From contig JAAALK010000286.1 of the NCBI GenBank assembly GCA_019279435.1, positions 49,114,289 through 49,178,288 of the forward strand: 64,000 nt of DNA. Direction: 5' to 3'. A program made the position numbers and the translations under genes. Below are positions 32,463 to 44,400 of this stretch, in pieces (positions within the stretch are counted from its first letter, which is position 1; each line of letters opens with the position of its first letter). The notes below the pieces were generated by a model. The model was not told the DNA's origin. It ran no database searches and saw only the letters and a list, made by a program, of their open reading frames with translations. Source of the stretch: Zizania palustris (lineage: Eukaryota > Streptophyta > Magnoliopsida > Poales > Poaceae).

Positions 32463-33462
32463 NNNNNNNNNNNNNNNNNNNNNNNNNNNNNNNNNNNNNN
32501 NNNNNNNNNNNNNNNNNNNNNNNNNNNNNNNNNNNNNNNNNNNNNNNNNNNNNNNNNNNNNNNNNNNNNNNNNNNNNNNNNNNNNNNNNNNNNNNNNNNN
32601 NNNNNNNNNNNNNNNNNNNNNNNNNNNNNNNNNNNNNNNNNNNNNNNNNNNNNNNNNNNNNNNNNNNNNNNNNNNNNNNNNNNNNNNNNNNNNNNNNNNN
32701 NNNNNNNNNNNNNNNNNNNNNNNNNNNNNNNNNNNNNNNNNNNNNNNNNNNNNNNNNNNNNNNNNNNNNNNNNNNNNNNNNNNNNNNNNNNNNNNNNNNN
32801 NNNNNNNNNNNNNNNNNNNNNNNNNNNNNNNNNNNNNNNNNNNNNNNNNNNNNNNNNNNNNNNNNNNNNNNNNNNNNNNNNNNNNNNNNNNNNNNNNNNN
32901 NNNNNNNNNNNNNNNNNNNNNNNNNNNNNNNNNNNNNNNNNNNNNNNNNNNNNNNNNNNNNNNNNNNNNNNNNNNNNNNNNNNNNNNNNNNNNNNNNNNN
33001 NNNNNNNNNNNNNNNNNNNNNNNNNNNNNNNNNNNNNNNNNNNNNNNNNNNNNNNNNNNNNNNNNNNNNNNNNNNNNNNNNNNNNNNNNNNNNNNNNNNN
33101 NNNNNNNNNNNNNNNNNNNNNNNNNNNNNNNNNNNNNNNNNNNNNNNNNNNNNNNNNNNNNNNNNNNNNNNNNNNNNNNNNNNNNNNNNNNNNNNNNNNN
33201 NNNNNNNNNNNNNNNNNNNNNNNNNNNNNNNNNNNNNNNNNNNNNNNNNNNNNNNNNNNNNNNNNNNNNNNNNNNNNNNNNNNNNNNNNNNNNNNNNNNN
33301 NNNNNNNNNNNNNNNNNNNNNNNNNNNNNNNNNNNNNNNNNNNNNNNNNNNNNNNNNNNNNNNNNNNNNNNNNNNNNNNNNNNNNNNNNNNNNNNNNNNN
33401 NNNNNNNNNNNNNNNNNNNNNNNNNNNNNNNNNNNNNNNNNNNNNNNNNNNNNNNNNNNNNN
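32463..33462. other. Assembly gap, exactly 1000 N
   Basis: A round-number placeholder for an unknown distance and unverified join. The long apparent reading frames spanning it consist of N and mean nothing. Confidence 0.99.
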
Positions 33463-34893
33463 TAATTATGGTGCCTGATCACCATGATCATATCAAGTTA
33501 TAAGTTTACAACCTTAGGCTGCAAATCTCCCAATGGACACGTTGTTGATTGTATCGCATGTGCGTGAGCCCCATTTCTGGCTGGACATAAAGGATAAACC
33601 AGCGTAGCTGTGTGAGTAGCTATGATTAGAGGTAGACGAGTAGGTTAAGGAGAAGATCAGAAGAACAATGGGAGGGGAAATAGAGAATTGAATGAGATAT
33701 TCGATTGAATCTTGCTGATTCTGCATAGAGCACATATTATGCCTTTACTTTTTTCCTAAAATATAGAAACTTAACAGATATAATCTACACTTTACTAAAT
33801 ATTAGATTGACTGTACCCCTATAATCTATGCTTTACTAAATAACTAGTTGAGTGGCACTCCGTTAAATTTGTAACATTAAAAAAACGCTATGCAAATAAT
33901 ACAAATAATTTAAAATATAATAAATAACATTCATATAATTCAGTTTCAAAAACAGTATAATCAGATTTAAAAGTATATAAATTTTATTGATAATAGAGAT
34001 CGCAATACGAATAATTTAAAATAATAAAATAACATTCATTATAATTCAGTTTCAAAAAATATTAATCAGATTTAAAAGTAATATAAATTTATTGATAATA
34101 GGGATTATTCATCACCACTAGTTTTTTTAAAGTAATATATAAACATAGATATCGATATAAATATAGATACTGAACCGGTACTGTTTAGTATTCACGCTAC
34201 ATGCGTAGGTACTATTAAACCGGTACTATTTAGTATAATAGGGATCTTTGTTATTTTGAGTTATGTTTTAAGCGGTTCTCTCTTCCTCTTTAGACGTTTT
34301 TTCCAACCCACTTAGACTTCTCTATCATCTTCTTGCTACTTTATTTCGTAGCAAGATATTTTTAAAAAACTTAAAATATTGAAAAAATAAATAAATTTAA
34401 ATAGAAATAGATAGTAAGAAATAGTAAAACACGAATCCAATTTTAAATTGAGATAGCCTCGTTTGGCATTCAAGGGTTAAACTTTAGCTCATGTTACATT
34501 GGATTTTGGGCTGCTAATTAGAAGCACTAAATATAGCTAATTAAAAAACTAATTCTACCACCTCTAGACTAATTCTCCGGTCTAATCGTGACACGAATAT
34601 AACCTAGTTAGTTTGTGATTTGATAATGTAATGTTAGTAAACAGTGTACAGTAAACATGTATTAATGATGGATTAATTAGGTTTAATAGATTGTTCTTTT
34701 GAAATTAGCCTAAAGATTCTGTAATTATTTTTAATTAACTCATATTTAATCATTTTAATTAGACTGGAACGTCAAACGAAAGAAAAATAACAGATTCTTG
34801 CACCTCCACGGACCACGGCCTGCTGACGCGACGGGCTTAATGGGCTCACTTGTCTCGGCCATTACGGGGAGCGTGCTACAGTACCCATCACGC

Positions 34894-34901
34894 TGACGTC
34901 A
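34894..34901. promoter_or_regulatory. TGACGTCA box upstream of ELO copy 2
   Basis: The same palindromic bZIP-type box and adjacent CATATACA as upstream of the intact ELO gene. Confidence 0.35.
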
Positions 34902-34987
34902 TATACAGCTGCGCCCGAGCGGTACGTGTCACGCAAACCACCACACGTAGAGGCCGGCGAGGCGGCGAGGTCGGGGGGTTGCTGGAG

Positions 34988-35813
34988 ATGGCGGCGACCG
35001 CGATGGTGCGCCGCGCCCGGTGGGCTCTGGTAGACCAGCCAGCCGTCGCCTCCTTCGCTGGCAACCGGCCGCACGCCTGCCTCGACCCCGGCCTTCGCCG
35101 CCGCCGTAGTCTGCGCCTACCTCGCCGCGGTGTTCCTCCTCCACCGCCGCGTCCTGCCCTCCCGGCGCTGGCTCCGCGCGCGCTACGGGCGGTCTCCGCG
35201 CTCCACAACGCGGTCCCTCCTCGCGCTCTCCGCCGCCATGGCTGCGGTGCGTGCTGTCCGTCGCGGCCACGGCGCCCTCGCCTGGTGGCCTTCTGCTTCC
35301 CTCCGGCGGCGCGACGGCGGCGGCGGGCCCCATCTTCTTCTGGCGCACGTGTTCTACCTCTCAAATCTACGAGCTCGGCGACACGCTGCTCATCCTCCTG
35401 GGCCGCCGCCCGCTCACGCTGCTCCACGTCTACCACCACGCCGTCGTCATCATCATGTGCTACCTCTGCTCGCCACGCGCCAGTCGCTGATGGCCATCGC
35501 GCTCGTCACCAACGCTACCGTGCACGTCGTCATGTACGGTACTACCTCTGCTGCAGCCTCGGCCTGCGGTGGCGCCGCGGTGGACGCGCCGTCACGGAAC
35601 TGCAGATCGTGCAGTTCCCTCTTCAGCTTCGCGGTCCGTGGTGATGCTGTGGCGCCACTTCGCCGCCGGCGGGTGCGAGGGGATGACCTGGGTGTTCAAC
35701 GCCGTCTTCAACGCGTCGCTGCTCGCGCTCTTCCTCGACTTCCACGGCGCCGCCTACGCCGCCGCCACCAAGGGCACGAAGAAGAGCAGCAAAGCGAGGT
35801 TAAAGCAGAGTGA
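34988..35813 (+). pseudogene. ELO-family elongase, second copy, multiply frameshifted
   Basis: It corresponds base for base to the intact gene at 2633-3478 but is 826 nt long instead of 846. The same ATG, the HVYHH box (35430-35445 region) and the stop codon are visible, but at least ten small indels split the frame. Examples are loss of C and G in CCTTCGCTGGCAACCGGCC, loss of G in CTCGCCTGGTGGCC, of G in CCTCTGCTCGCC, and of G in TACGGTACTACC. Most are losses in short homopolymers or dinucleotides, which points to consensus error rather than decay, but a real pseudogene cannot be excluded. Confidence 0.85.
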
Positions 35814-37432
35814 CGGACGACGTGATCACAGAAGAACCTTGCAAGATGGTAGGTTTTCCATTTTTAACATTGTGATTTGATTGTTTCCCAAAAACAACTT
35901 GTTGTTTTTTGCGATCATGATTTGTGAATTGATGTAGAATCTGGATTGATTTGCTGCCCAACAAAGTAATTTCAGAGTGTACATACCATTTGGAAAAATA
36001 TTGGTATATGCCATTAAAAATGGACAAATTGGTGGATTTACCTTCATAATGGAATACTATTAAAACATGTTCTCTTACAATTTTAAGCTAAAACTTTACG
36101 GTGCCCTTTGTAGCTGATATATTTGCAATGGTATACATCTAAAATATAAAATTTACAGTATAAAATTGGGTGTCGTCTTGGTATACGCTCTGTGAGACCA
36201 ATGTGAGTATAGGTTCATGTAGCTAGACGGCGGTGGTGCTTCTAGTGCGCTTTTGATTATGATGATGAAAAAGTTGTGCCGTAAAAAACTGATGTAAGTT
36301 GTGTTGCGATTTAGTTGTCTCTTATAGAAAAATTAAAATCGTTTGATTAAAGTTGTTGAATTGTTTGAGGTGACTGTTTTTTATAACTTACTAATTTTCA
36401 TCATTATAATTTTATACATATATAAAATAGGAACAATCAATATTATGCAACTAAATAACTGAAAAATATATTAGATAAATAAAAAAAAGTGCATAGTTCA
36501 TCGCATAAAGTAACCGGCAACCACATATTATCTCATGAATTGTGCAATGTAATACAAGTCCTAAAATATTTAGATCAAACAAACACCTTGAATCCATGCT
36601 ATTTAATTTGTACTAAAAATAATAAAAGCAAAAGAAGATTCTGCTTCCAAATTTCTACTATAAAAAACTGTTTTTTCACAGCAAAAACGTTTTTGTAAAT
36701 CTGTTTAGTTCAACTTTTCTTTTTTCACAAAAAACAAAATTTCAAAAGCACATATTTGTTACTCCCTTTTCTCCTCTAATTGAATTGCTAAAGCTAAGCC
36801 TTAGAAGTGAACATGAGCTAGCACGGATAGAGAATTTGATGTCAATGGTGTTACCACAAACTTATCAATTAATGATTAATTGTTGTGACAATGTCTACGC
36901 ATTGGATGAGCCTCTGCTGGCTCGGGTAGTGATAGGAGAATGGGTAAGCAATTTTAACATGACCCAGACGACAAATTTTTCCATTTTTTTGTATTGCACA
37001 TATGAGGGTCGCGTGAAGCCAGGAAAGACGTTACATTTCAGCATTTCATTGACCTTCTCTAATTATTGAAGCCACGTGGCGAGATGAACGGATGTGTGCA
37101 ATTCTTTTAATTTAATATGAGGAGAAGAATAAGTCCAAGTGGAATTTTTCTTCGCGAAAAAAAAAAGAAAAAGACGCAGGCACACTACCCACTTTTCTTC
37201 GTTCACGATTTCATCCGCAACACCTAGCAGCTTCGATGATCAAGGAAAGCCTAGAAGCTAGATCTGCACTTTAGCAAAGTCTTTCCTACGAATCTAATTA
37301 GAAATTCAAGTATGGGATTGTAGGATAAACCCTTGGCAAATTCAATGCATGAGAGGGCCATAGCTTTCTTGGTTCCATCGTCAAAGAGTGAAACAGGCAA
37401 AAAGAAAGGATTTTGCACCTCCTACTAGAAGG

Positions 37433-37591
37433 CTAGAAGCTACTCTCTCGGCGTCCGGCCGAGAAGGACATGGCGAAGATGAGGACGACGAGGTAGAAGA
37501 CGATGACGACGAGCTTCATCTGGAACATGGCGAAGAACAGCTTCACCATGAACACGAGCAGCAGCGCGTTGAAGATGATCGTCACGGCCAT
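37433..37591 (-). CDS. Small hydrophobic protein, 52 aa
   Basis: The frame opens at the ATG of MAVTIIFNALLLVFMVK and runs through one or two membrane segments to SAGRRESSF. It is GC-rich in third positions and more than half hydrophobic, and a longer frame upstream begins only with GTG. It has no recognised domain. It lies beyond the part shared with the window's left edge, so the other copy would be off-window. A chance frame in GC-rich DNA is possible. Confidence 0.35.
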   Translation of the reverse strand: MAVTIIFNALLLVFMVKLFFAMFQMKLVVIVFYLVVLIFAMSFSAGRRESSF

Positions 37592-39002
37592 CTCCAGGGC
37601 TCCATCGCCGTCGCCGCCGCCCCACACCGGCACCCCAAGCTAGGCCCAAGATGCACCGTACCGGCGAGACCACAGCACAGCACTGCTCAATAATAATCAG
37701 ACCAGCCAGCAGCTAGCTAGCACAACGGAGAGAAGACATGGAGTGTGAGATCACCGGAGAAGAAAAGGCCGGCCGGATTGGTAAAGTCGGGGAGTGGTGT
37801 GCTAAGTGTCAGGCAGATTATGAGACGAGTGCAGAGGGAGAGGAAGGAGCACATCTGACCTGCGACGATGCGACGCGCTTTTTCGTGCGCACAGCTGCTT
37901 CGGCCGCGCCGACGCTGACTATGGGTGGGGAAACAATAATATCCTCCTACATACGTACGATCAGAACGGCCCAACCGCTGAGGTGTTTGCCCGGGAGGTA
38001 CTCGTGTATACGACAGATGAGCATCTTGACTGGATCGGGTTTGGGTGCTCCAGTTAAAATTGCGAGTTTTATTGTATGCGACTTTAACCTGTTCAGAGTA
38101 GAATAGATAGGCCGGCCTGGATTATGTCGTCGGTTTTTTGTTTGTTTGGGTTGATAGACACATCTAGAGAAATGAATATAGTCCGCTTTCTAGGTTAAAT
38201 GTATTCAACCAATATTGGCGAACTCATCCCAGCAAATTTTCTCTTCAACAAATTCATCCAACATGAGTCTTGAGAACTATTTCCCCGCTATCTACCTCTG
38301 TCACTATGTTCTTCCACCAAATAACCTCAAAACTTGTATGCAACTCTCCTATTCAGAGAAAGTATCAAACCAAAGGGATCAGACAATACATTTGTCTATT
38401 CAAAGAAAATCGTCAAACCAAAACGGATCAGACAAAAGATTCTGTAGGGATGGCAATTTTAATAGTTTAACCTGATGCGGGGTGTTCGTATTATATATTT
38501 TCATATTATTTGTATTCGTAATCTACATTTTCATATTATCTATATTCCTAAGCCGTAATCCTTTATATATACATACAGACATATACATATGCGTTCACAG
38601 GTATACCAACAAATAACCCGAAATTCAGTCACGGATATAGAAAAACGCTACTGTAAAAACTATTTTGATTTTTACACGAGTCAGGGAAAATGTTGCAGAC
38701 CTTTTTTCCCGTAATCGAAATCAATCCAACCTCTCCGTTGTGATTATCCGGCAAAAAAAAGTTGCAGAACTGAGCTTAAGTATACACACATGGCAAATTT
38801 GCACACGGTGATCCATGGAAGCGAACACAAACAAAGCTGACCATTGATTCACAACATAAAACAGCATGTTCTGTGTAAGCAATTTCTGAAGAACAAATTC
38901 TGCAACCAATGGTGTGTCTTGTTTCACATTCAAAACCATACTCTACCTATCTTTTTTGCAATCAGTACTACAAACAAGACACGCCTGCAGTGGCAGTATT
39001 CC
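37592..39002. other. Intergenic
   Basis: No gene is supported. The plus-strand 122-codon frame at 37738-38106 has no features and probably overlaps promoter sequence. Confidence 0.4.
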
Positions 39003-40994
39003 TCACTGGATTTTCTCCATCCCGTAGGTATCTTCAGCACCACTGGCAACCTTCTTCCTCCTCTCGAGCTATCATCTCAGTGTATGCCTGACAATTCAGA
39101 GGGTTAGTTCTAATCTCGCTAGTTGAGCAATCAGCAGTTGTGTTAGAGCAAGTTCAGATGAAAGATTCTCCCTTAAAAGTAGGGAAAATGCGTAATACTT
39201 GTACTGACAATTCGAGGGTTAGTTTCTAATCTCGCTAGTTGAGCAAATCAGGCAGTTTGTTTTTATGAACTAGTCAATCAGGAAGTGATGCTAAATCGCA
39301 GTGGCCAGGAGATTTCCCTGCACTCCACACTCTCACAGGCATTTGCATCCAGGGGCGGAGCTACTTGGAGCTAGGGGGGTTCCTAGGAACCCGGTCCAAA
39401 AAAAATTTTAGTGTATATTTGTAAATTTTTAACCTTATGTGCACCCCCTGTAACTAAATATGGTGTACCGCTTAAAGTGTTGCACCCCCTTCAATTCTCT
39501 CTAGCTCCGCCACTGTGTGCATCTAGTACTTGCTCTATATCTTGACGCATTTTATCTCATTGAAGACTCAATGGATCGATTAGACAATGATTTATAGACA
39601 ACCAAGACAGATGCCACAAATATTCATGAGCAGAACTTGATGCAATGGAAGCTGTATCTGGTAGACTCTATTAAGGCAGCGATGAACAATACAGGGTGAG
39701 AAATTAAGCCTAGCATTAGCAGTTTGAAAAGAGCCTGTGCTAAAGCTGATACTTCATATGATAATTCTCGCAACGAAAACTGTGTCAGAGTACATGCTAT
39801 AACTAGTTACACCGGTTTGCATAAGAGTTATATCAGAATCAAACAATAGAGTTATTTCAACCAACGGTGATTATCCGTCTGAAAATTTATGATGAGACAA
39901 AATTGAAGCTAGTGTACAGGCATTTGATGACAATCATCTAAACGCAACAGAATGGTAAAAAAGAATAAGAAGTGGTTTGCAAACCTGGGGTAGGAATAGA
40001 GAAATATGTACCACCATGCCACATATTACAAAAGAAACTCCTGCAGTAATCACAACGGAGTGGATGGGCAACCAACTGCCAGCAATCACAACAGTTCCTG
40101 AAAGAAAGATTGTCCCAAGGCTGGCACCTGAAACATGGGCAATACATAGTTGTAGACTTGTAGTGACCATACTCGAACATTTGATCCAGAATTGAGCGAA
40201 ACCATGTGAAAGAGATTTGGTTCTAGACTATAGTCAGAGGAGTTGAAATTGCTAGAGTAGTGTTCCAAAACAAGAACCAAAAATGTATTGAAACTATAAT
40301 GGTTGTTTCCCCCCCTATCTGATACAACCTGAGTAGATCAACTAACCTTGGAGGTTCAAGAATTTCCTGTTACTACTGGAGAGAAACAGCAAGCAAGGAA
40401 ATTGAGAAACTGGTAGATAATTAATTAAGCCATTGTTTGTTTCTAGGAAACATGGAATCAAAATTTGACAGGGCTGGAGCAGAGACTCCACTAAATAAAT
40501 CTCAGTGGACAGAAAACCGAAGTTTACAACAGTCTCACTGCATTCTATCATTTGGCATTCTGTCTACAACATGCAATCCACAACAATATCGATAGTAAAT
40601 TTGAGATCAGAAGAAATGATCACGCTGTAAAGTTAGTGAATTTCAGTTTTGTAATACTACAAGGACCCAAGAAGCCGTACCAGGAAGGCTTTGTGTCCCA
40701 GACGGAGTCGTACTCGAGCGACAGGTAGTTGAGGTACCCGTCCATGTCCTCCACCACGCCGTCATCGCCGAAGAACTCCGCCCCGTCGCCCTTCCTTCCC
40801 TGCCTCTCGCCGCCCCGCGCCAAGCCGGCGCGCCGGCGCCTGCCCACGAGCTGCAGCCGCCGGCCGCTAGCGGCGGCGCCAGAGTACGAGGCGAAAGGCG
40901 CGGGCCCCGCTGGCTTGGGCGCGCGCGAGGGCGAGCCGGCCCCGCCGCAGGAGCAGGACGGCGGCGCGGACGGGAGCAGGCAGAGCGCGCCCAT
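39003..40994 (-). CDS. Plastid-targeted DUF6737-like membrane protein, 3 exons, frameshifted
   Basis: Exons 40681-40994, 39985-40127 and 39003-39087. Exon 1 begins MGALCLLPSAPPSCSCGG, a Ser/Arg/Ala-rich transit-peptide-like leader, and ends in MDGYLNYLSLEYDSVWDTKP. Exon 2 adds a WCQPW motif and two hydrophobic helices (SGTVVIAGSWLPIHSVVITA). Exon 3 starts AYTEMIA and contains an EDTYG-type tail. From memory this matches small cyanobacterial/plastid membrane proteins (DUF6737); their function is unknown to me. Exons 2 and 3 each have one base too many: after removing one, 314+142 nt is a whole number of codons and exon 3 is phase 0. The gene is on the indel-rich contig 2, so these are probably assembly errors. 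Confidence 0.65.
39088..39262. repeat. Tandem duplication next to exon 3 of the DUF6737-like gene
   Basis: CTGACAATTC, GAGGGTTAGT and TCTAATCTCGCTAGTTGAGC occur at about 39088-39145 and again at 39203-39262, with single-base differences. The first copy forms the intron edge of exon 3. Confidence 0.75.
39350..39515. mobile_element. hAT-type MITE, 166 bp
   Basis: Terminal repeats CAGGGGCGGAGCTA and TAGCTCCGCCACTG are inverted with one mismatch. The flanks TTTGCATC and TGTGCATC match at 7 of 8 positions, as an 8-bp hAT target duplication would. It lies in the second intron of the DUF6737-like gene. Confidence 0.85.
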
Positions 40995-41664
40995 TTCCTC
41001 GGCCCCCGATCACGCCACGGCGCTACGGTACGGCGCGGCCTCCCCCTTCGCCGCTCGGCTACCGATGCTGCGGCTATTGCTCCCTGCCTCACTGGTCAGT
41101 GTTCGTCTTGCAACTCTGCAAGCAAATCCTGAAACTGGAAATCTTCGATCTTTTTTTTTTTGCAATTTGCAAATCCGATCGCCGGCCCAGATATCAGAAA
41201 ACGGGTAGGCCCGATGAAATCTGGATCTCGTGAAGACCCGATGTTGGTTGTAGGCTTGTAGCAGCCCAGGTAATAAGCAAGCAATGGGCTGCAAAATTCA
41301 TGGTCACCAACGTTTTTTTGTTCGAACAGCCCAACATCTCAATTTTTGGAACGAAGATTTGTCCTTGAATTCGACTCGAGTCCTCGCAAGAAAGCAGCAT
41401 TCTTGTACGGTCCTACGAAAGAAAAAAGAACGGGGACGGTGGAGACATGGTGATGAGGCAGCTAAAGCCGATGGAGCAACGACCAACCAGACAACTCAAC
41501 AAGTCAACATCCACACCGAGTCACCGACCGATCTTATCGCTATCGGCTTTAACAACTACTCACATGCATGCGACAAGTAGCCGAAGATATCTTCACGTAA
41601 ACACGCTCTCCTGAGATAAGATCAATGATGAATCAAGCTGCGTGTATCGTAAATACAGTGTATA
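40995..41664. other. Promoter side of the DUF6737-like gene
   Basis: No supported gene; a T9 run and GC-rich 5' sequence precede the gene. Confidence 0.4.
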
Positions 41665-42843
41665 TACTACAAGAAAACAGGTCTAAAATAACTTCCGTCG
41701 GCTTATAACAAACCGACAAAAGTTAAATAACTTCCGTCAGCCTCAAGAAACCGACGGAAGAAAAAATAACTTCTATCGGCTTTTAATTGTGGCCGACGGA
41801 AATTAAATGGATCTAGCCCTCCCAGAAATAAATCCCTTAATTTCCGTCGGGCAGTATTAAAGTCGATGGAAGTTTTCCCCAACCCCCGCGCGCACAGGGA
41901 AACCTAATCCCTGTACGCGTGCGCCCGACCACGCACAGACACAGCCGTCGCCGCCACCCACTCCTCCCCGCCAACGCCCGCCGCCGCACACCGCCTCCGG
42001 CCCGCGCCATCCTGAGTGCCCCGTCGCCCGTCCCGCCCCGCTCTCAGCCGCCGCCCACTCCTCCTCACCCGGCAGCCGCCCACCGCCGCCGGCCATCGCC
42101 ATCTCGAGCGCCCCGCCGCCCCCGATCTGACCGCCACCATCCGTCGCCGCCCGCCGTCCTACGCCACCCATCGACCTCCGCCGCCGCCAATCAACCGAGT
42201 ATTTTTTTCACCGCTTTATGATTTTTTTCGCTTTTTATTTGTGAATTTTGTTGTAGTATTGGATTGCAATATAATGATGTGGAATGATAGATTGCAATAT
42301 AATGAGTGTAATGAATTTTGTGAATTTTGTCATTGGTATGCATGAGAAGATACACTCTAATACACGTGTATAGGGAGGAAATGTGGAATGATAGTATGCA
42401 TCTTGCTTTCTAAAGGTTTTCTAGATGTTTTTCAGTATGATTTGCTCCTTGGTATTTTTTGCTACATATATCATGTTAAAAACATTGATTCATTTATTAA
42501 TATTGTGCTTTTACTTTTACATATGTTTCATGCTTTTAAATATGTTTCATATATGATGTTCTTTTTTCATATGCAATATATGTTGTGATATTATGTATAT
42601 AGCTATAATTATATTACTGTATTAATTTATAGTTTTTTGATGATTTCACTTGGGTGATTAGTATTATATATACTTTCTATATATATTCTTTTCGTATGCA
42701 ATTTTTTTATTGACAACAACGTAAATAGTGTAATGAAATCTATGCGTCACCTGTTTCGGATCAACATGTCTCACACGTGTCATGCGTGTGAGATGTGTAG
42801 GTCCAGAATTGTCCCTTTTTAGACAGCCTCAGAGTGGGCGACA

Positions 42844-43005
42844 GAGCGTGGTATTTTATGATGAGTCATTGAGTCCGAATGAGATTTCAGTGACATAACC
42901 TTGTTGTTCTCCATTGCACCACTATCAGGTGTACAATTGGAGAACAACGGGGTTATGCTGCTGAAATTTCATTCAAACTCATGCCTCATCATAAATACCA
43001 TGTTC
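42844..43005. ncRNA. Imperfect ~160-nt hairpin inside the CACTA element
   Basis: Arms 42844-42920 and 42929-43005 pair along ~75 nt at about 80%, around a loop of 8 nt. The longest perfect stretch is GTTGTTCTCCA paired with TGGAGAACAAC; further strong blocks are TATGATGAG/CTCATCATA and ATTTCAG/CTGAAAT. The stem lies just upstream of the transposase-associated ORF. If transcribed it would form a pre-miRNA-like or siRNA-producing fold. Transcription is not shown by sequence. Confidence 0.55.
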
Positions 43006-43092
43006 GGCTTCGGTCACTCTTGGGTAGGTTTAGGACCTATCTTTTCCTATAGACATAGGGCTGTGGTATGTACGTAGAAACGTCTAGTACTT

Positions 43093-43401
43093 ATGATGCA
43101 TTCTCGATTGAATGAATATTTTGCCTCTAAAATGGCTGAGGATGATCGACGGTGGATGTATAGTGGTTGGATGGAAAGTGGAGCTCACACGAGGGAGTGG
43201 GTAATCAACGCTGAGAAATTTGTTGAGCGTGCATTCGCTTCGACAAAAAACTCTGGCGCGAGGTGCCCATACATGAAGTGTAGAAATTCTCGTTGGCAAG
43301 ACAAGATAACGTTATCACTGCACATTTGCAAATATAGTTTCTTACCAGGTTATGAAGTTTGGGTGCTCCACGGCGAGACAGACCGTGAAAAACAGTATTA
43401 G
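43093..43401 (+). CDS. CACTA transposase-associated domain protein fragment
   Basis: A 102-aa frame with ATG matches the Transpos_assoc domain (PF13963): RRWMYSGWMESGAHTREWV near the start, then AFASTKNSGARCPYMKCRNS with its CxxxKC pattern, and WVLHGETD. In complete CACTA elements this leads into the DDE transposase, which is missing here; the sequence after 43401 is out of frame. Confidence 0.8.
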   Translation: MMHSRLNEYFASKMAEDDRRWMYSGWMESGAHTREWVINAEKFVERAFASTKNSGARCPYMKCRNSRWQDKITLSLHICKYSFLPGYEVWVLHGETDREKQY

Positions 43402-43914
43402 TAGAGAAAGAAGAAGATGATAGCGCGACTGACGATAGGATGGGTGAGATGTTTGATACTATATGACCGGAGTTTGAAACAAACCCTGAGGATCCTCCTA
43501 CACCGGAGGTTCAAAAGTTTTTTGACATCCTTCGAGCTTCAGAAGAGCCATTGCATGAGCACACCACCCGTAAGCGTTCTCTCTTGCGTGACCTGTATTA
43601 TAGCCATTAAGTCAAAGTTCACATTCTACAACAATTGACGTCACATCAAGAGTCAGGTAGTTAACCAGATATTGGGTAACATGTACCGTCTGCACTACCC
43701 AGGGGTGCTGACATACCGACCGTTTGAAGCAGGTATTATGCATGACATGGGACCAATACCGGTTTGCACCTGACGGGGCCCATGAAACTGTCCAGGGGAC
43801 AGTGTCTCAATGACTTATAGGTATGTGTCCATTCAATATCATTGTTTGTTTTAACCGCAAACTTTTGGAGTTATAGTATGTTACTAATCATGACTTTTAC
43901 AGTTACGTTTTTGC

Positions 43915-44400
43915 TTGCTAGAATCGGGCAATCACCATAATCATGCCCTTGCTGTCTTCAACAACAATGCACACAAGGTGGTGAAGGACACAATTTCATA
44001 TGTCCACATTCAAGGGAACAATGCGTACTACAAGGAGAAGCTAGGGCAACTAATGGGCAAGGCGACAGGTTCTTCAGCAATATACTTGACTGATGAGCAA
44101 TATCATTCGTTAAATAATTCTAACTCTTTTAAATCTTCAATTTTTGAGATTTATTTTCATCTAATGCAGAATCTTAACATCTCTATTCAGGTGAGGATTT
44201 CGTGGTTTGCAAACCACGAGGATGCCTACTTTGAATTCTGTAAGATTTGGTCTTCATATGAATTCAAGAAGGTTTCCGAGAAGAAAAAGCAATGTCGTGG
44301 CACGGATCCGAAGCACAGATATGGGGCCGATGGACATATCCGCTTGGCTAAACGCATGGTAAGACATACACTTGTCACTTTATCTATATATATATTGTAA
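43915..44400 (+). pseudogene. TNP1/Ptta-type CACTA ORF fragment
   Basis: VRISWFANHEDAYFEFCKIW, then SSYEFKKVSEKKKQCRG and HRYGADGHIRLAKRM, match the plant transposase family Ptta/En/Spm (PF03004). The frame starts without ATG and is followed by further exon-like pieces to ~45330 with glutamine-rich coiled-coil features (VQLTEELRQSHEQMMQSQKA near 44890). The reading frame is broken, so it is unlikely to be functional. Confidence 0.7.

Larger units (their letters stand above)
33463..37374 (-). repeat. Inverted duplication, copy B (contig 2)
   Basis: It begins with the reverse complement of 5315 and runs to the reverse complement of position 1. It includes the flank, the tandem duplication, the second ELO copy and the repeat-rich 3' flank. 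It lacks the MITE at 427-1135 (empty site TTA at 37031-37033) and the inverted-repeat insertion at about 2215-2410, and differs by numerous single-base indels. Confidence 0.9.

Noticed and set aside
32394..33491. Long open frames across the first gap (and similarly 51108-52267 across the second)
   Set aside because: They consist of N; nothing can be inferred.
40729..41208. 159-codon plus-strand frame opposite exon 1 of the DUF6737-like gene
   Set aside because: Antisense shadow of the transit-peptide exon; no recognisable motif.
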